Assembly: GCF_040436345.1 (NCBI RefSeq)
Contig: NC_133225.1
Location: forward strand, 23,106,040 to 23,170,039
Reading direction: 5' to 3'
Origin: Pagrus major
Lineage: Eukaryota > Chordata > Actinopteri > Spariformes > Sparidae
DNA length: 64,000 bases
Shown here in pieces: positions 26,901 through 36,400 of this stretch. The notes below the pieces were generated by a model. It ran no database searches. It was given only the letters and a program-made list of their open reading frames with translations, and had not been told where the DNA came from. The position numbers and the translations under genes are program-made. Numbering within the stretch: position 1 is the stretch's first letter; every line of letters begins with the position of its first letter.

Positions 26901-29900
26901 CACGCACAGAGCTCCAATTGAGAGGATGAGAGGAAATACTAATTTTGGCAGACACGCTGGCACCCACAAAAACAATGAACTCCCAGCTGACTTGTAAATA
27001 ACACCCCTCATGACCATGTTAAATCTCTGCCAGCTAATGAACGATTAAAATGAAAAGTCAGAAACTTTCCCTATGAGCGGAGGACAAACAATCACGTCAG
27101 CAGCTGTGATTTCACAGTGCTACAGCTTCCACTTAAATCCTTCCTCACACCCAGTCTTATATCTAAAAAGATGACACGGAGAGAGATGAAACAGTTACTT
27201 GTATTGGAAAAATAGTCAATCCCAGAGAGCCACGGGGGAGTCATAAATAGCCAATCTGCAGCACCCAAGGAAAACAAGTGAGTATTGGAAATGGGGTGCG
27301 TGAATGTGCGTGTGGGGATTATGAGAAGCTGCATGACCACTCATCCCGTCTTCCCGAATGCTGTGTTCATTACATGCAGATCTCATGACTAAAGAAGAGC
27401 AAAGATCGCAGTATTTGCACACAAAGACGTGGTCCTACTTCACTGTCCACAACACATGAAGCTGATTAACCATCATCCAGCTGTGTCCTGATGCTGTAAT
27501 GTGCAATACATGAATTCAAATGCAACATTTGCAAACTGAACTTGACTCTCTTCCGGATCTGACAGACTCAGAGCTGCTGCATACCCAACGGTATAAAGGT
27601 AGCACACACACAAATCTTCAGGGCTGAGTTGACAAATCTCAATTTCAGCTATTTATTTTGGCCATATCAGCCAACATGCTAATGTTTCGGCCTTGCGGCT
27701 TTCTGTGGCCAAAACAAATAGGGGAAATTGAGATTTGTCAACTCAGCCCTGAAGATTTGTGTGTGTGCTACCTTTACACCATAAAATAAATTACTGGGAA
27801 GACGCATCCTCTCACAAATGGACTTTACTGCCGGTTTTCTCACATCCACCTATCTAAAACAAAAGCAGTACAATGCAATGCAGTGTTATCAAAAATATTG
27901 TAATTTCAATACTAATCAATTCTGAACATTTGAAAAGGTGTCAATACTTATTTTTTTTGCAGTATTTTCCAGTACTAGCTGTTTTTTCGATCCCCTGTCC
28001 AACAGCGAGTTGACACGTGTTGCTGTAGCGCCCACATAGCTGTACCTCCTCCAGAAGTAAATTAACTTTGATGCAGTTGTTCTGAACACACAGTACACAA
28101 GCCTTGTTATATTCATCTTTCAATAACAATCTAAAAAGTTATGCCCTCAATGTTGTGTCAATTTTTCCTCATGGTATTGAATAGGGGTTGACTGATAAGG
28201 CTTTTTCAGGGCCAATACTGATACAGGTTATCAGAAATCAAGGAGACTGAAAACCGATATTTGGGACCGATATTCATTTGCAGTAAAAATGAAACTCTTT
28301 GTAAAACGACCAGTGATGAAATCAAGTACTGTTCTTAAGTACAATTTTGAGGTACTTTACTTTAGTATTACCTTTTTCTGCTACTTTATACTTCCTCTCC
28401 ACTATTATTTGATAAATTTAGTTAGTTTAGTAGTTACTTTGCACATTATTCAGTATTTGTAGACTAATAATTGTGGCGTTTTACCAATCAGATATTATTG
28501 TGGGCCGGACATTGCGTCAGAGGATGCTGCATCAAAGTAAAAGTATCATATTCTAAAATTAGTTCATTTTATCAGCAATCTGACAGAAATAAAATCACCG
28601 ATACTGATCATCAGAAAAGGCTGAATATCTGCTCCCTAGTATTGAACATGGTATTAAATATAAATAATTCTTTATGGTATTGCATCAAAGTTAGAGATCA
28701 TTTAAGTTATAAAATCCATGTTTATCAGTGAGGATCCATCTAGTACAAATCAATTCATTTGACCAGAACCATGAATTACAGCAAAAACCTCTCTAGAACA
28801 GTTTAACAAGATCTTAATATTATAACCTTTATAAAAGGTGTGTTTTGCAAGGGTGCATGATTTTAGCTATGTGCACCACTTAACTTGTGAATGTGCATGT
28901 ATGAATACAAAATGCAAATCTTGCACATGTAACATAGTTAACATTCACGACAGAAGTACAACTACACAACTCTTTTAACTTGTAGCAGAAGACCTCCTCT
29001 GCATGAACACACACATTTTCTAGTTAAACTTCAAAGGGGCCAACACTGAATGGGGACTAGTTCCAAGAAAGTGGCTGAGACACTTTCCAAGGGTGTGTGT
29101 GGCCTAACCTTCTGAAATATAGTCCTGAATAACCCCAGGCATTTAGAGACTAACCCACTTTGAAGTAATATCTCCCTTGCAGTTAGCTCATGTGTAATTT
29201 GGTTAACCCACTTTTCTGTTTTCTGCAAAATAAATGATGAAGCTGTTTAAGATGATATAAATCTTAACTGTGCAGATTTATACATGCAGTAGTATCAAAA
29301 GCGAAGCCTTGATCTTGCAAGAGCAAAAAGGCTTACATGCAGGTCATTAAATTATGTTTTACATTCTGGTTTCTTTATAAAGATCCGCCAATGCATGGGT
29401 GGTCATCATGACTGGATCAAGTTCAACGCTTGCCACAGAGCTTTTCCACCATGCTACATGCATTTTACTCTACAGTCATGAATGTGGTAGGCATTAAACA
29501 TTAACCAACTGCCGGCTAATAATGCAAAGATATTACAGAAGTTGCATGGTCGTTTTTAATCAGCCTTGCATGTGAGGTTTCAGGCCGCTGGCAGTGGAGA
29601 CACCACCCCGCCTCTCCAGCCCAACCTGGAGAGGACAAATCTTTTCCCCGGCGCCTTGTAGCGGCTCCTTAGCCTTTAGCCAACGGCCGACACTCTCCTG
29701 ATAGGTAGACTAGCTTAGCTTAGCTACACAAAAACCCGACTCAAATTGGTCTTCATGGTGTTTAACAAGGTGCATGTGCGTTTTAAACACAACAGAGCGG
29801 AATAAACACCAGGTGTAAATCTCTTTGTGTGCCTGGTTGTGGCTAGAGCTATGCAGCGGTGCTGAATGGTGTGGTAGACTGAAGCTAGCTAGCGGTAAAT

Positions 29901-30101
29901 ACCGATGTATGAGTGCCCAGCTAGCATAGCTCCAGAGCCAAACAACTACGAGTTCATTAGCAGCAGGAGCATTTTTTTCTTCTGGCTAGCAGAACAGAGG
30001 ATTCATTCCTGCCCTGGCAGCGCGCAGCCTGCTGGCATTTTCTCCGTGAAAAGTTCAGATTCCACAAGGAGACACAAAAGCCACTGTACCTGGTTCTCCA
30101 T
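10742..30101 (-). CDS. mllt1: MLLT1/ENL, YEATS-domain acyl-lysine reader of the super elongation and DOT1L complexes (complete, 12 coding exons)
   Basis: Exons on the minus strand, 5' to 3': 30090-30101, 22814-22994, 21973-22055, 19700-19843, 17927-18052, 15414-16064, 14820-14910, 14567-14678, 13468-13567, 12931-12999, 11249-11320, 10742-10870. All introns are GT-AG. Phases join without error to give 1,770 nt, 589 aa (human ENL 559). Residues 1-140 are the YEATS domain. Its acyl-lysine pocket residues all match human ENL: F28, H56, S58, F59, Y78, A79, G80, F81. Exon 6 (217 codons) is a Ser/Lys/Pro-rich disordered linker with a Gly run. Exons 7-9 are Ser/Asp/Glu-rich. Residues ~501-589 form the AHD, which binds AF4-family proteins, DOT1L or CBX8. 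The protein acts in the nucleus, coupling H3 acylation to transcription elongation. ACSBG2 and ACER1 as neighbours favour MLLT1 over MLLT3. The start MENQ matches human MDNQ. A (CT)n tract lies just upstream of the exon 7 acceptor. Confidence 0.97.
12064..12230. repeat. Interspersed repeat fragment
   Basis: The stretch beginning GGGCCCGTGTCTACAGAGCG resembles a dispersed fish element. No second copy in this window confirms it. Confidence 0.35.
14293..14545. mobile_element. hAT-like MITE in an MLLT1 intron
   Basis: The left end TAGAGCTGCAACAATTAATCGATTAG and the interior (CAAACCAAGACATTTTAGG, then a TTTATAGACCAAACG-like block) match the 9.56 kb element. The right end is degraded. Confidence 0.7.
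14937..14993. repeat. (AG)n microsatellite, a (CT)n tract in the MLLT1 pre-mRNA
   Basis: 28 uninterrupted AG units. On the transcribed (minus) strand this is a CU tract ending about 26 bases before the exon 7 acceptor at 14911, so it extends the polypyrimidine tract. Confidence 0.97.
15090..15281. mobile_element. Degraded hAT-like MITE in an MLLT1 intron
   Basis: The right end GTTGCACCCCTA and the interior (GAATATCTC, TTTTGGACATTTT, then AATAATCGTTCGATTAAGAC) match the TAGGGCTGCAAC family. The left end has decayed. Confidence 0.55.
16450..16790. repeat. Interspersed repeat, LINE/SINE-like
   Basis: Two related blocks (CAATTCATCCAGAGGGCAACATG and CAATTCATCCTCTGGGGAGCATG) with similar flanks are arranged as an imperfect direct repeat. 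A further fragment (TTCATCCTCTGGAGACC) lies near 41.3 kb. Confidence 0.5.
18632..18925. mobile_element. MITE with TAGGGAT termini in an MLLT1 intron
   Basis: Ends TAGGGATAGACCGATT and GGTTGATCCCTA. The interior includes CTTTGGCTCTGATGCAGCAT, also present near 47.3 kb, and CAGTCTCCTTGGTTTC, whose complement is near 28.2 kb. Confidence 0.65.
19090..19345. repeat. Interspersed repeat, LINE 3'-end-like
   Basis: Contains CTAATCAGTTCATCGTTAAG and AATTCCCTCAAGGCGTTC, followed by a (GGAT)n tail. This arrangement is familiar from dispersed fish repeats ending in a short tandem tail. It lies about 355 bases on the 3' side of MLLT1 exon 4 in the transcript sense. Confidence 0.5.
20915..20998 (+). repeat. 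Interspersed repeat tail (TCTTGGCCAGG ... GGTTAAATAAA)
   Basis: Resembles the common fish repeat ending TCTCAATGGGA, then CCTGGTAAAATAAAGGTTAAATAAA. Non-coding. Confidence 0.6.
21255..21772. mobile_element. MITE with CCCAGTGAGCA-type ends and an internal ~65-bp tandem repeat
   Basis: The left end CCCAGTGAGCA and right end TGCTCAGTGGGCA are inverted. Inside, units built around TAATTCTGGCTGTC, then GGACGTCCAGATCATAGCC are repeated in tandem, with many GACGT motifs. About 520 bp, non-coding, in the MLLT1 intron between exons 3 and 4. Confidence 0.7.
24796..24835. repeat. (CA)n-rich microsatellite
   Basis: Interrupted CACACA tract in MLLT1 intron 1. Confidence 0.85.
25142..25815. mobile_element. 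Cluster of two or three hAT-like MITE fragments in MLLT1 intron 1
   Basis: TAGAGCTGAGACAATTAG at 25142, TGTGCAGCCCTA near 25555 and TAGGGCTACAACTAATGA near 25781 are ends of the same family. The interior TTGGGTTTTGGACAG, then CTTGGGCTCTGG is repeated twice. Confidence 0.65.
25816..26360. mobile_element. Non-autonomous repeat (AAAGTTCACCTAAAACTGAAAATTC ... family)
   Basis: Contains AGTCCACAAAACATTTCAGG, GCAGCATTCTCCTAAACAAC and CAAGTCTTTGGAAGCCCCGAG, a combination I recognise as a very common dispersed fish element. The second half holds an inverted, diverged repetition of the middle. Confidence 0.6.
27590..27780. mobile_element. Fold-back MITE with ~57-bp near-perfect arms
   Basis: GGTATAAAGGTAGCACACAC through CAAATCTCAATTT is mirrored by AAATTGAGATTTG through GTGTGTGCTACCTTTACACC. 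The roughly 75-base loop is non-coding. It lies in MLLT1 intron 1. Confidence 0.85.
28182..28640. mobile_element. MITE related to the 18.6 kb element, interrupted
   Basis: The left part (GGGTTGACTGATAAGGC, then AAGGAGACTGAAAACCGATATT) is the complement of the right half of the 18.6 kb copy. A TACTTTACTTTAG-type insertion separates it from the other half near 28.57-28.64 kb. Confidence 0.5.
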
Positions 30102-30265
30102 GTTTTTCTGGCCTCAGTGATTGTTGTATTTATTTACAGCGGCGTTTGTGGAGTGTCTCCCCAGCCTCTGCTCCTCATTGTGTGTCAATCCAGCCCAGAA
30201 GCGGAAGGCAGACGGCTCCCCTCCCCTTCCAGACGGCTGCTGGCAGGCAACCAAAACAGAAAGCT

Positions 30266-30345
30266 CTCTCAGCCAATCAGCGAGCCGTAAATTTAAGCAC
30301 TCTTGAAAGTAACCAATCGGAGCACGGGAGAGGCGGGGCAGACGC
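30266..30345 (-). promoter_or_regulatory. MLLT1 core promoter region: two CCAAT boxes and a GC box
   Basis: CCAATCAG at 30273-30280, CCAATCGG at 30313-30320 and GGCGGGGC at 30332-30339 lie 170-240 bases upstream of the start codon. The same arrangement, with CCAAT boxes 41 rather than 40 bases apart, lies upstream of the partial copy at 38.45-38.52 kb, which argues that it is functional promoter sequence. CCAAT boxes are NF-Y sites and the GC box fits SP/KLF factors. Confidence 0.7.
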
Positions 30346-30762
30346 TGAGCTGCAAATACAATTAAAGCATTTTCTGGGGGTTTTCTCGAGTGACAGCGAG
30401 CTTGTCCCAATGGCTACAGCTCTGTTTCAATTGTAAAATGCACATGATGTTAATTGATTAATCGGAGTTCGATTGTAAGGGATTCACGTCTTAGCTATTG
30501 CTATTAGTCTGGTAAATGAAATATCAATAACATTAAGAATGTGACATATATCTTAGTCATACAACTTCATATGTATCACAATTTTATTTTATTTTTTAAA
30601 AAGTATGGTCTGTTTTCTGTCCACACATTCACATTCACACTCGTGTGTGATCTTTCTCAGGGACCACAGGCCAGTGCTTCTGGTTTATAAACCAGTCATG
30701 TAATATGGAGGACTAATACTGCCAAAATCAAACTTAAATAAAGAAATGTATAAATGGCTCAA

Positions 30763-30763
<1 letters not shown>

Positions 30764-30800
<37 letters not shown>

Positions 30801-30813
30801 CTGACTGATTGAT
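30764..30813. repeat. (TTGA)n microsatellite
   Basis: About twelve TTGA/TGAC units immediately beside a transposon insertion. Confidence 0.95.
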
Positions 30814-30844
30814 CAAACAATCATTTGGTCAAACAGTCCATTAC

Positions 30845-31597
30845 TACGGAAGCCCTAAAGGGCCATGCATTCATACATTTTATATCCTCCGTTTTCCCGC
30901 GATAAGTTAATTTCATTTGTTTTCTCGAGATCTCGAGTTATTATCTCGAAATAACAACTGCCGTTTTCCCGAGATAACGTGATAATTTTCTCGAGATCTC
31001 GAGATAACGAAACTTTGTTTTCCCGAGATAACAATATAATTAATTTGAGATCTTGAGAAAACAAAATAATAGTGTAGTATATGAAATCATTGCAGGAAAC
31101 ATCATTCAGTGTAGCAATGTCAGAGGATCATTGTCATACATGTCATATCGTCACATATCTTTTCAATCAAGGCCTGACACAGCCTGAAATAGCATTATGC
31201 CTTGCTATTACAGATAATATACACATTAATGTGCGTAATCTAAAAAGACGGTTAGCAAGGCTTCAGCTATATCGGCGGCGCAATCTAAGTGAGCCTGATG
31301 TCGTCGTTAACTACATAGCTGACCAGCTACGAGGTCCCGGGCGTCTCCATAATCTCAGGCCTATCATATCACAGTCATTATCTCGAGATCTCAAATTAAT
31401 TATATTGTTATCTCGGGAAAACAAAGTTTCGTTATCTCGAAATCTCAAGAAAATTATCACGTTATCTCGGGAAAACGACAGTTGTTATTTCGAGATAATA
31501 ACTCGAGATCTCGAGAAAACAAATGAAATTAACTCGTTATCACGGGAAAACGGAGGAAATAAAATGTATGAATGCATGGCCCTTTAGGGCTTCCGTA
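30845..31597 (+). mobile_element. Complete non-autonomous DNA transposon with ~217-bp inverted repeats and 6-bp target duplication (IS3EU-like candidate)
   Basis: Both ends begin TACGGAAGCCCTAAAGGGCC in inverted orientation. CATTAC is duplicated directly outside (30839-30844 and 31598-31603). The arms run about 30845-31060 and 31381-31597 and are built from repeated units around TCTCGAGATCTCGAG and TTTTCCCGAGATAAC. The central ~320 bp contains an open frame starting at 31081. It includes LTQPEIALCL, NLKRRLARL and GPGRLHN, resembling the N-terminal helix-turn-helix of an integrase-type (rve/DDE) transposase. No catalytic domain is present. The 6-bp duplication, long arms and integrase-like fragment suggest the IS3EU group; this assignment is inference. 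Confidence 0.85.
31081..31380 (+). pseudogene. Truncated integrase-type transposase N-terminus inside the 30.8-31.6 kb element
   Basis: About 100 codons read MKSLQETSFS ... LNQ-type helix-turn-helix ... GPGRLHN before running into the right inverted repeat, where the frame continues as low-complexity translation of the arm (to 31587). The pattern of Leu-Thr-x-x-Glu-Ile helices followed by a basic KRRLARLQLYRRR helix and a G-x-GRLH turn is what I associate with integrase-like fish transposases. The catalytic core is absent, so the element could only move with help from an intact relative. Confidence 0.55.
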
Positions 31598-31979
31598 CAT
31601 TACATTTAATTTCATCACAAAATAACATTCATTATTTTGTAGCTCAGATTTAAACAAAATATTCTGTTACAAAAAAGGTACCCTTCCTAAGGCATAGCTC
31701 AAGTTTTTCATAATCATCCAACCTAAAGAAATCAGCATAAATGAGGACATTTTAATTAATTAACACATTTTTTGTCATTAAATGCAACAAAAATAAGTGA
31801 AAATGAATGTAGGCATATAACATGACATAAATAGCTTTCTGCTTTAATTTGCCTCTGTATTTATTCCATTTATTTATGTACTTTACCATAATGTTCCATC
31901 AATTAATTATTCATTAACGTATCAATTTTTCAATTTATTTATTTATTTATTTCTGTATTCTTCTCCCTCTGTATTTCCC

Positions 31980-32241
31980 TGTTATAAGATTTATACTCAC
32001 GAACTGCATTATATTAAAGAATGTTACTCATAACTGTCTATAGCGAGCTCACCCCTCCCATTCACATGTACACTCCCCTGAGCTATAAATAAAGGAACAA
32101 GGAACTGTTCAGCGGACTCTCTCAGTTTTCTGAGCAGGGTGCCCTTTGTACAAAGCTACTCTCTGTGTCTGACTCGTTTTTGTTGATTCTCTCCGCAGCG
32201 TGGTCATGAGTTTCCAGTCTAATTGCTGAATTCTCCTGACA
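31980..32241 (+). mobile_element. Solo LTR of an LTR retroelement, 5-bp target duplication
   Basis: The 262-bp unit starts TGTTATAAG and ends TCCTGACA (TG...CA, with inverted TGT/ACA ends). It is flanked by TTCCC on both sides (31975-31979 and 32242-32246). A TATAAATA-AATAAA core (GCTATAAATAAAGG, about 32080) sits in the middle, followed by a CTCTCTCAG/T-rich stretch, as in LTR U3-R-U5 organisation. No internal retroviral or gag-pol sequence remains. It could derive from a Ty3-like element or an endogenous retrovirus; the sequence does not decide. Confidence 0.75.
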
Positions 32242-32786
32242 TTCCCCCACTATTTATTTCTACAAACGTCTTCCCCAAAATGAAAAAATGCACCTTTAAC
32301 ATCTTTATCCATTTCTGCTTCATTATGCAAATTAAATAGCTGTCAATCAAAGTGTGTCACGGGGTCAACTTTTCGCCATCAGAGTGCATGGATCGACTAC
32401 ACATGCCTTGCTTCCACTGGGTGTGGATTTATATTGAGCCATTTATACATTTATTTTTATACTTTTGATTTTGGCAGTTTCACTCCTCCATTTTATAACA
32501 GCATAATAAACTCAGTGAAAAGCAGTGATGGAAAATAATTAAGAAAATGTACTCAAGTGTTGTACTTAAATACAATTTTAAGGTACTTTACTGATGATGA
32601 TCGACTACAGGTGTCATTAATCCATCAGCACATGGTAGCATAGAAATTCCATTGCGTCACAATGTAAATTTTGAGAACACATCAATCAAAAGAACCTAAA
32701 GTGCCTAATTGAGATGCTTTTCCAAAGTTGGGTATGTCTGAATTAAAGTATTTTGACCTCTTAACACCACAGGTTGTTAGACTGAT

Positions 32787-33205
32787 CTTACTCAGCCTGT
32801 CTCAAACGTCTAATTCAAATGTTTAATCTGGAAAGAAAGCAGTACGTCCTCTGATTGAAGACTTCTCTTTCATACAGAGTGAGGGAGCGAGGGCCCGTTG
32901 CAGTCAAGTCTCTGTGGTGCTCAGACTTTGATGTGAGATTATCGGGCCTCAGCTATGGGACAGAAGGTCAGCACTCTCTCACTGGCTTGGTGCCTCCTTT
33001 TCTTCTCCTGCCGCTCAAACTGATCCAGTCTGCCTCTCAGTCAAGTCTGAGTAAAAGAAGTCCCACCTGGCTGTCAGACACGAGGGTGTCCCACTTGTAT
33101 TGAGGCATCAACCTTTAAATCCTCCTTTTCAATTTGTAGGAAGAGGGAGAATCACAAAATGAAGCAATGTTGCACAGGTTTCACACATGTAAAAGAACTT
33201 TATTA
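32787..33205. repeat. Duplicated block, copy 1 (partner 40710-41085, direct orientation)
   Basis: Long runs are nearly identical to 40710-41085, such as GAGTGAGGGAGCGAGGGCCC, GACTTTGATGTGAGATTATC and CACTTGTATTGAG. Copy 1 has an extra ~37 bases after GTTTAATCT. The right part includes the minus-strand AATAAA (AACTTTATT). In copy 2 this block is the 3' end of ACER1 and its downstream flank, so copy 1 marks one edge of a tandem duplication. Confidence 0.9.
33199..33204 (-). promoter_or_regulatory. Candidate poly(A) signal for the YEATS-only MLLT1-like gene
   Basis: AATAAA on the minus strand (AACTTTATT on the plus strand) lies 275 bases past the stop codon. It sits in the block homologous to the ACER1 3' end (AATAAA at 41075-41080), so the duplicated gene may use a poly(A) site captured from ACER1. 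Confidence 0.5.
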
Positions 33206-33356
33206 TAATCAAAAGAAAATGTTAATTTAAATTATCAAGTACAATTTATAAAGAAAATTAAACAAGAATCAGTAGATATTACAGTACATATTTTTTAAGG
33301 ATAAAACAATATATACTCCAGTGTGTCCTCACTTGGAGGACCTTAAAAAAAAAAAA

Positions 33357-33435
33357 CAATCAAAAAAAGAATCAAACATGAGTAAACATTAGATACATTC
33401 ATATGTTTACTCATGTTTGATTATTTTTTTGATTG
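33357..33435. repeat. Short hairpin: 32-base arms, one mismatch, 16-base spacer or less
   Basis: CAATCAAAAAAAGAATCAAA ... (33357-33388) is the reverse complement, with one mismatch, of the arm at 33404-33435. It lies in the presumed 3'UTR of the MLLT1-like gene, at the boundary between ACER1-derived and MLLT1-derived sequence. Confidence 0.9.
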
Positions 33436-33478
33436 TTTATTTTTTGTAGCCCTGTTGTAAGAGTCTTGTCAGGGCCGT

Positions 33479-36400
33479 TCATTTGGCTCTTCCCTTGTCA
33501 GTTTGTCTGCTGGTGCCACTTCCTTCTTTGCTGGGTTCCTAAAGAGGGAACACATTTGGATGCACAGCACCACCGTCATTATCTATCATCTAGAGACACA
33601 ATCATCTCCTCCCAAAATGTGCTGTCGTGAAATTATTTGCTGCTTTTGTCAGGGAGAACGTAAGCCAAAATAACACACAGCAATAACAATAAGACTCATT
33701 ACTCGGCGTGGAAACTAATTCATCAAACTAAATCTTTCTCTGTGTAATAAAAAAGGGTGAATATTATACACAATAAAAAAGGCAGTCCAAACAATACCAC
33801 AATTAACAAAAAAAGACTACTAAACATACTACGCTACTACAATATATTTTGGAATATTTACTCACTGCTCTTGCTATCAGCCGCCAATCTCGACTGACAA
33901 ACTGAGGCAATATATAACCAAATTTAAGCAGGTGGTTAAAGCAAAACCATTAAATATGTACACTGGAAATAAAACCCCTGTTGCTGTAGGTGTTGACTTT
34001 GGACAGCAGGGGGTGTAGTTTCACCCTCTCTTGGAGCAGAGTGCTTGCCGAGATGTAAGGTGGCCTCGATAAAATACAGGAAGTACATCATAACATCGAC
34101 AGTGAGAATATTTATGAATAACGTATTTAGCCATTGTATTGAATGTATTTAGCCATAGGGACACATTTCATTTCCTCTGTAAAATAAAGAAGTTTCCAAG
34201 TCTGATCTCACCGTATCGTGATTTAAGAAGGCATTGCTGTTCCCTATGGAGGGGCCACTGCCATGTTTGTGTTGTATTTGTGCCTTATTTATGCAGGAAT
34301 AGCACTGGATTTTTTATTTACTTTTTGCTAGTTTCTTTTTATAAACTGGCAACCAGTTCCTTGAGTGGAATGAAGCTTTATATTTTGACTTTTATAACAT
34401 AAATAATTAAGGGTAAAATTGGGATGACAAGGGAAAAAAACACAAAATAGCATCTGAAGTGGTGTATGAGATTCATCACAGCTTAACAAAAAAGCAAGTC
34501 AAACAGATTTTTTCAGAAGCTTGTGTCAGTACCTTGTTAAGATTGGCAATTTGATTTTAAGAAATGCATTGCCAAATTTTCAGTATCTTTAAAAAAAAAA
34601 AAAAACACCACACAAATGTATTGGAATGATCAATAAAGGCTTGACACTGTTTCAGGTTAACTTATCTAAAACAATATGAGCAGGCTGAGAGTGCTACTGA
34701 GATTTTCTACATGCAGGGATCATAATGCTGACCAACCTGTGACACATGACAGGTCTTGATCTTCTTCTTTGGGAGCATTGGAGAGTCTTGACTGGACCGT
34801 GACGAAGCCTCAGCCCCCTCTGGAACCACCTTTACCTTAAATGGAGGGACAACAGTTATGTGTTATCTGTGTAGTAGTTACAGTCATTTTAAAGCCACTG
34901 TACTTTAGACACACACTGTAAATACTGAAATATTTGCCTGGGCTTTTATTTACCTTAACTAAAGACAGAACTAGATATATTATATACAGTACTCTTCATT
35001 ACATGGTCACTGCGACTATTTACTGTTCAGTCACTTAGCTATCAGCCCAATCAATCAGCCAGTGTCTCCGGCAGCCTCACCCCTCCAGCTTTGATCAGCT
35101 TTCTCTTGAAGTCTTTGTTGGGGTTGTTGAAGGTAATAGTCTCACAACGCAGGTGGTCGCCCCCTGGCTTAAGGTTTAGGTTGTAGCTAAAACACACCTT
35201 TTTTGGCTTGTCCTGAAAGAAACAATAGAGAGAGTGTTTTATCAAGCTAATCTGTTAGCTTTTTTACCGTCTTGTGTGACAGAAAGTAGCTTGTATTTGT
35301 CTTTCTGCATCACAGAAGACATACAGTTGAATGAATAACACATCGATAAAACAGACAGACATAGTCTTTCCATCTCAAACATTTCAGTTGTAGAGAGCGG
35401 GACAAGTGAAGCTTAAGGAGAAGGCATGAAGACACCCTTGAGATATTTCATAAACACAAATGTCTTGTTTGTTTGTCTTTAGTGCATTTTTTATTTTCTT
35501 GACAGATTTGTCCATCTCCTTCACCTTGTTCTTGAGGAAAACTTCGATATGCATGAGGAAGTCATTGGAGCCCGACTCCACCACTTTGTACGGAGGCTCT
35601 GTGAATACTGAACAGACACAGATGACATGATAGAAATACTGGTAATAGTTACAGTGACATTAAACTGATAATATTCTTAGTGCTGACAAATGAATGAGTT
35701 TCATGTGATCAAGGGACAAAGGCAGAGAATAAATCCAGTCAATTTTCTTATCTTTTTCTTTCCCTTTGTAAAGGGAGGGAGGTTGCAGAGACATCAACAT
35801 CTCCTGACCAATTTCCTGGGGGAAACCCTGCATGAATGTGTTATGCTGCACTTCTTAATGTATTTTGTGCAAACTCAGGCAGTTCAAATAGCCTTAAGCT
35901 AAGTAGCCTTAAGCTATTTCAACTGCCTTTTTGTATGAATGTGCTATATAAATATATGATTCTTACATCCACAGTGGGGTCCCAAAGGCTTAGACTACAT
36001 TACAAATATTTAATATTCTTACATAAACTTGGGAATAATCAAAGTTTGAGGATTTAAGAATCATTGAAAACACAGTTTTATGACTGGTAAAATGTAGAAG
36101 ATACATTTAAGATCCAGCAGTATTTCTAGGTCAGCAACAGTGGTTTGACCACCTTTGACCTCCTCTGTACAAAAGGTCAGATTTGCTTGAAGTGTAAAAC
36201 TTTCAATGAAGAAAGACATACTAGATTTGGTTTAATCTTCAGGCCTTGTTCACTTGTAGCCAGTCTTCACTCCATTATAAATATATATTTGCCTCAAGTT
36301 TCCAGCAGATCATTGCTCACTTAGTAACATTGTGACGGGGGAAACATGGCATTAGAACTAAGTGGTTGTGTCAGGAAGTCAAATGTTAATCCAAGCAAAG

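Larger units (their letters stand above)
30346..33198. other. Intergenic region between MLLT1 and its partial copy
   Basis: No host gene is seen. It contains a TTGA microsatellite, a complete DNA transposon, a solo LTR and the first copy of a duplicated block, each listed separately. The stretches 31604-31974 and 32247-32786 show nothing recognisable. Confidence 0.55.

Noticed and set aside
10742-30101. Assignment as MLLT3 (AF9) rather than MLLT1
   Set aside because: AF9 has a long poly-Ser tract in its linker, which is absent here, and the neighbours ACSBG2 and ACER1 are those of human MLLT1.
30764-30813. CRISPR-like array or other spaced repeat
   Set aside because: The periodic sequences here and at 14.9, 39.0 and 54.1 kb are simple microsatellites without spacers, in an animal genome.
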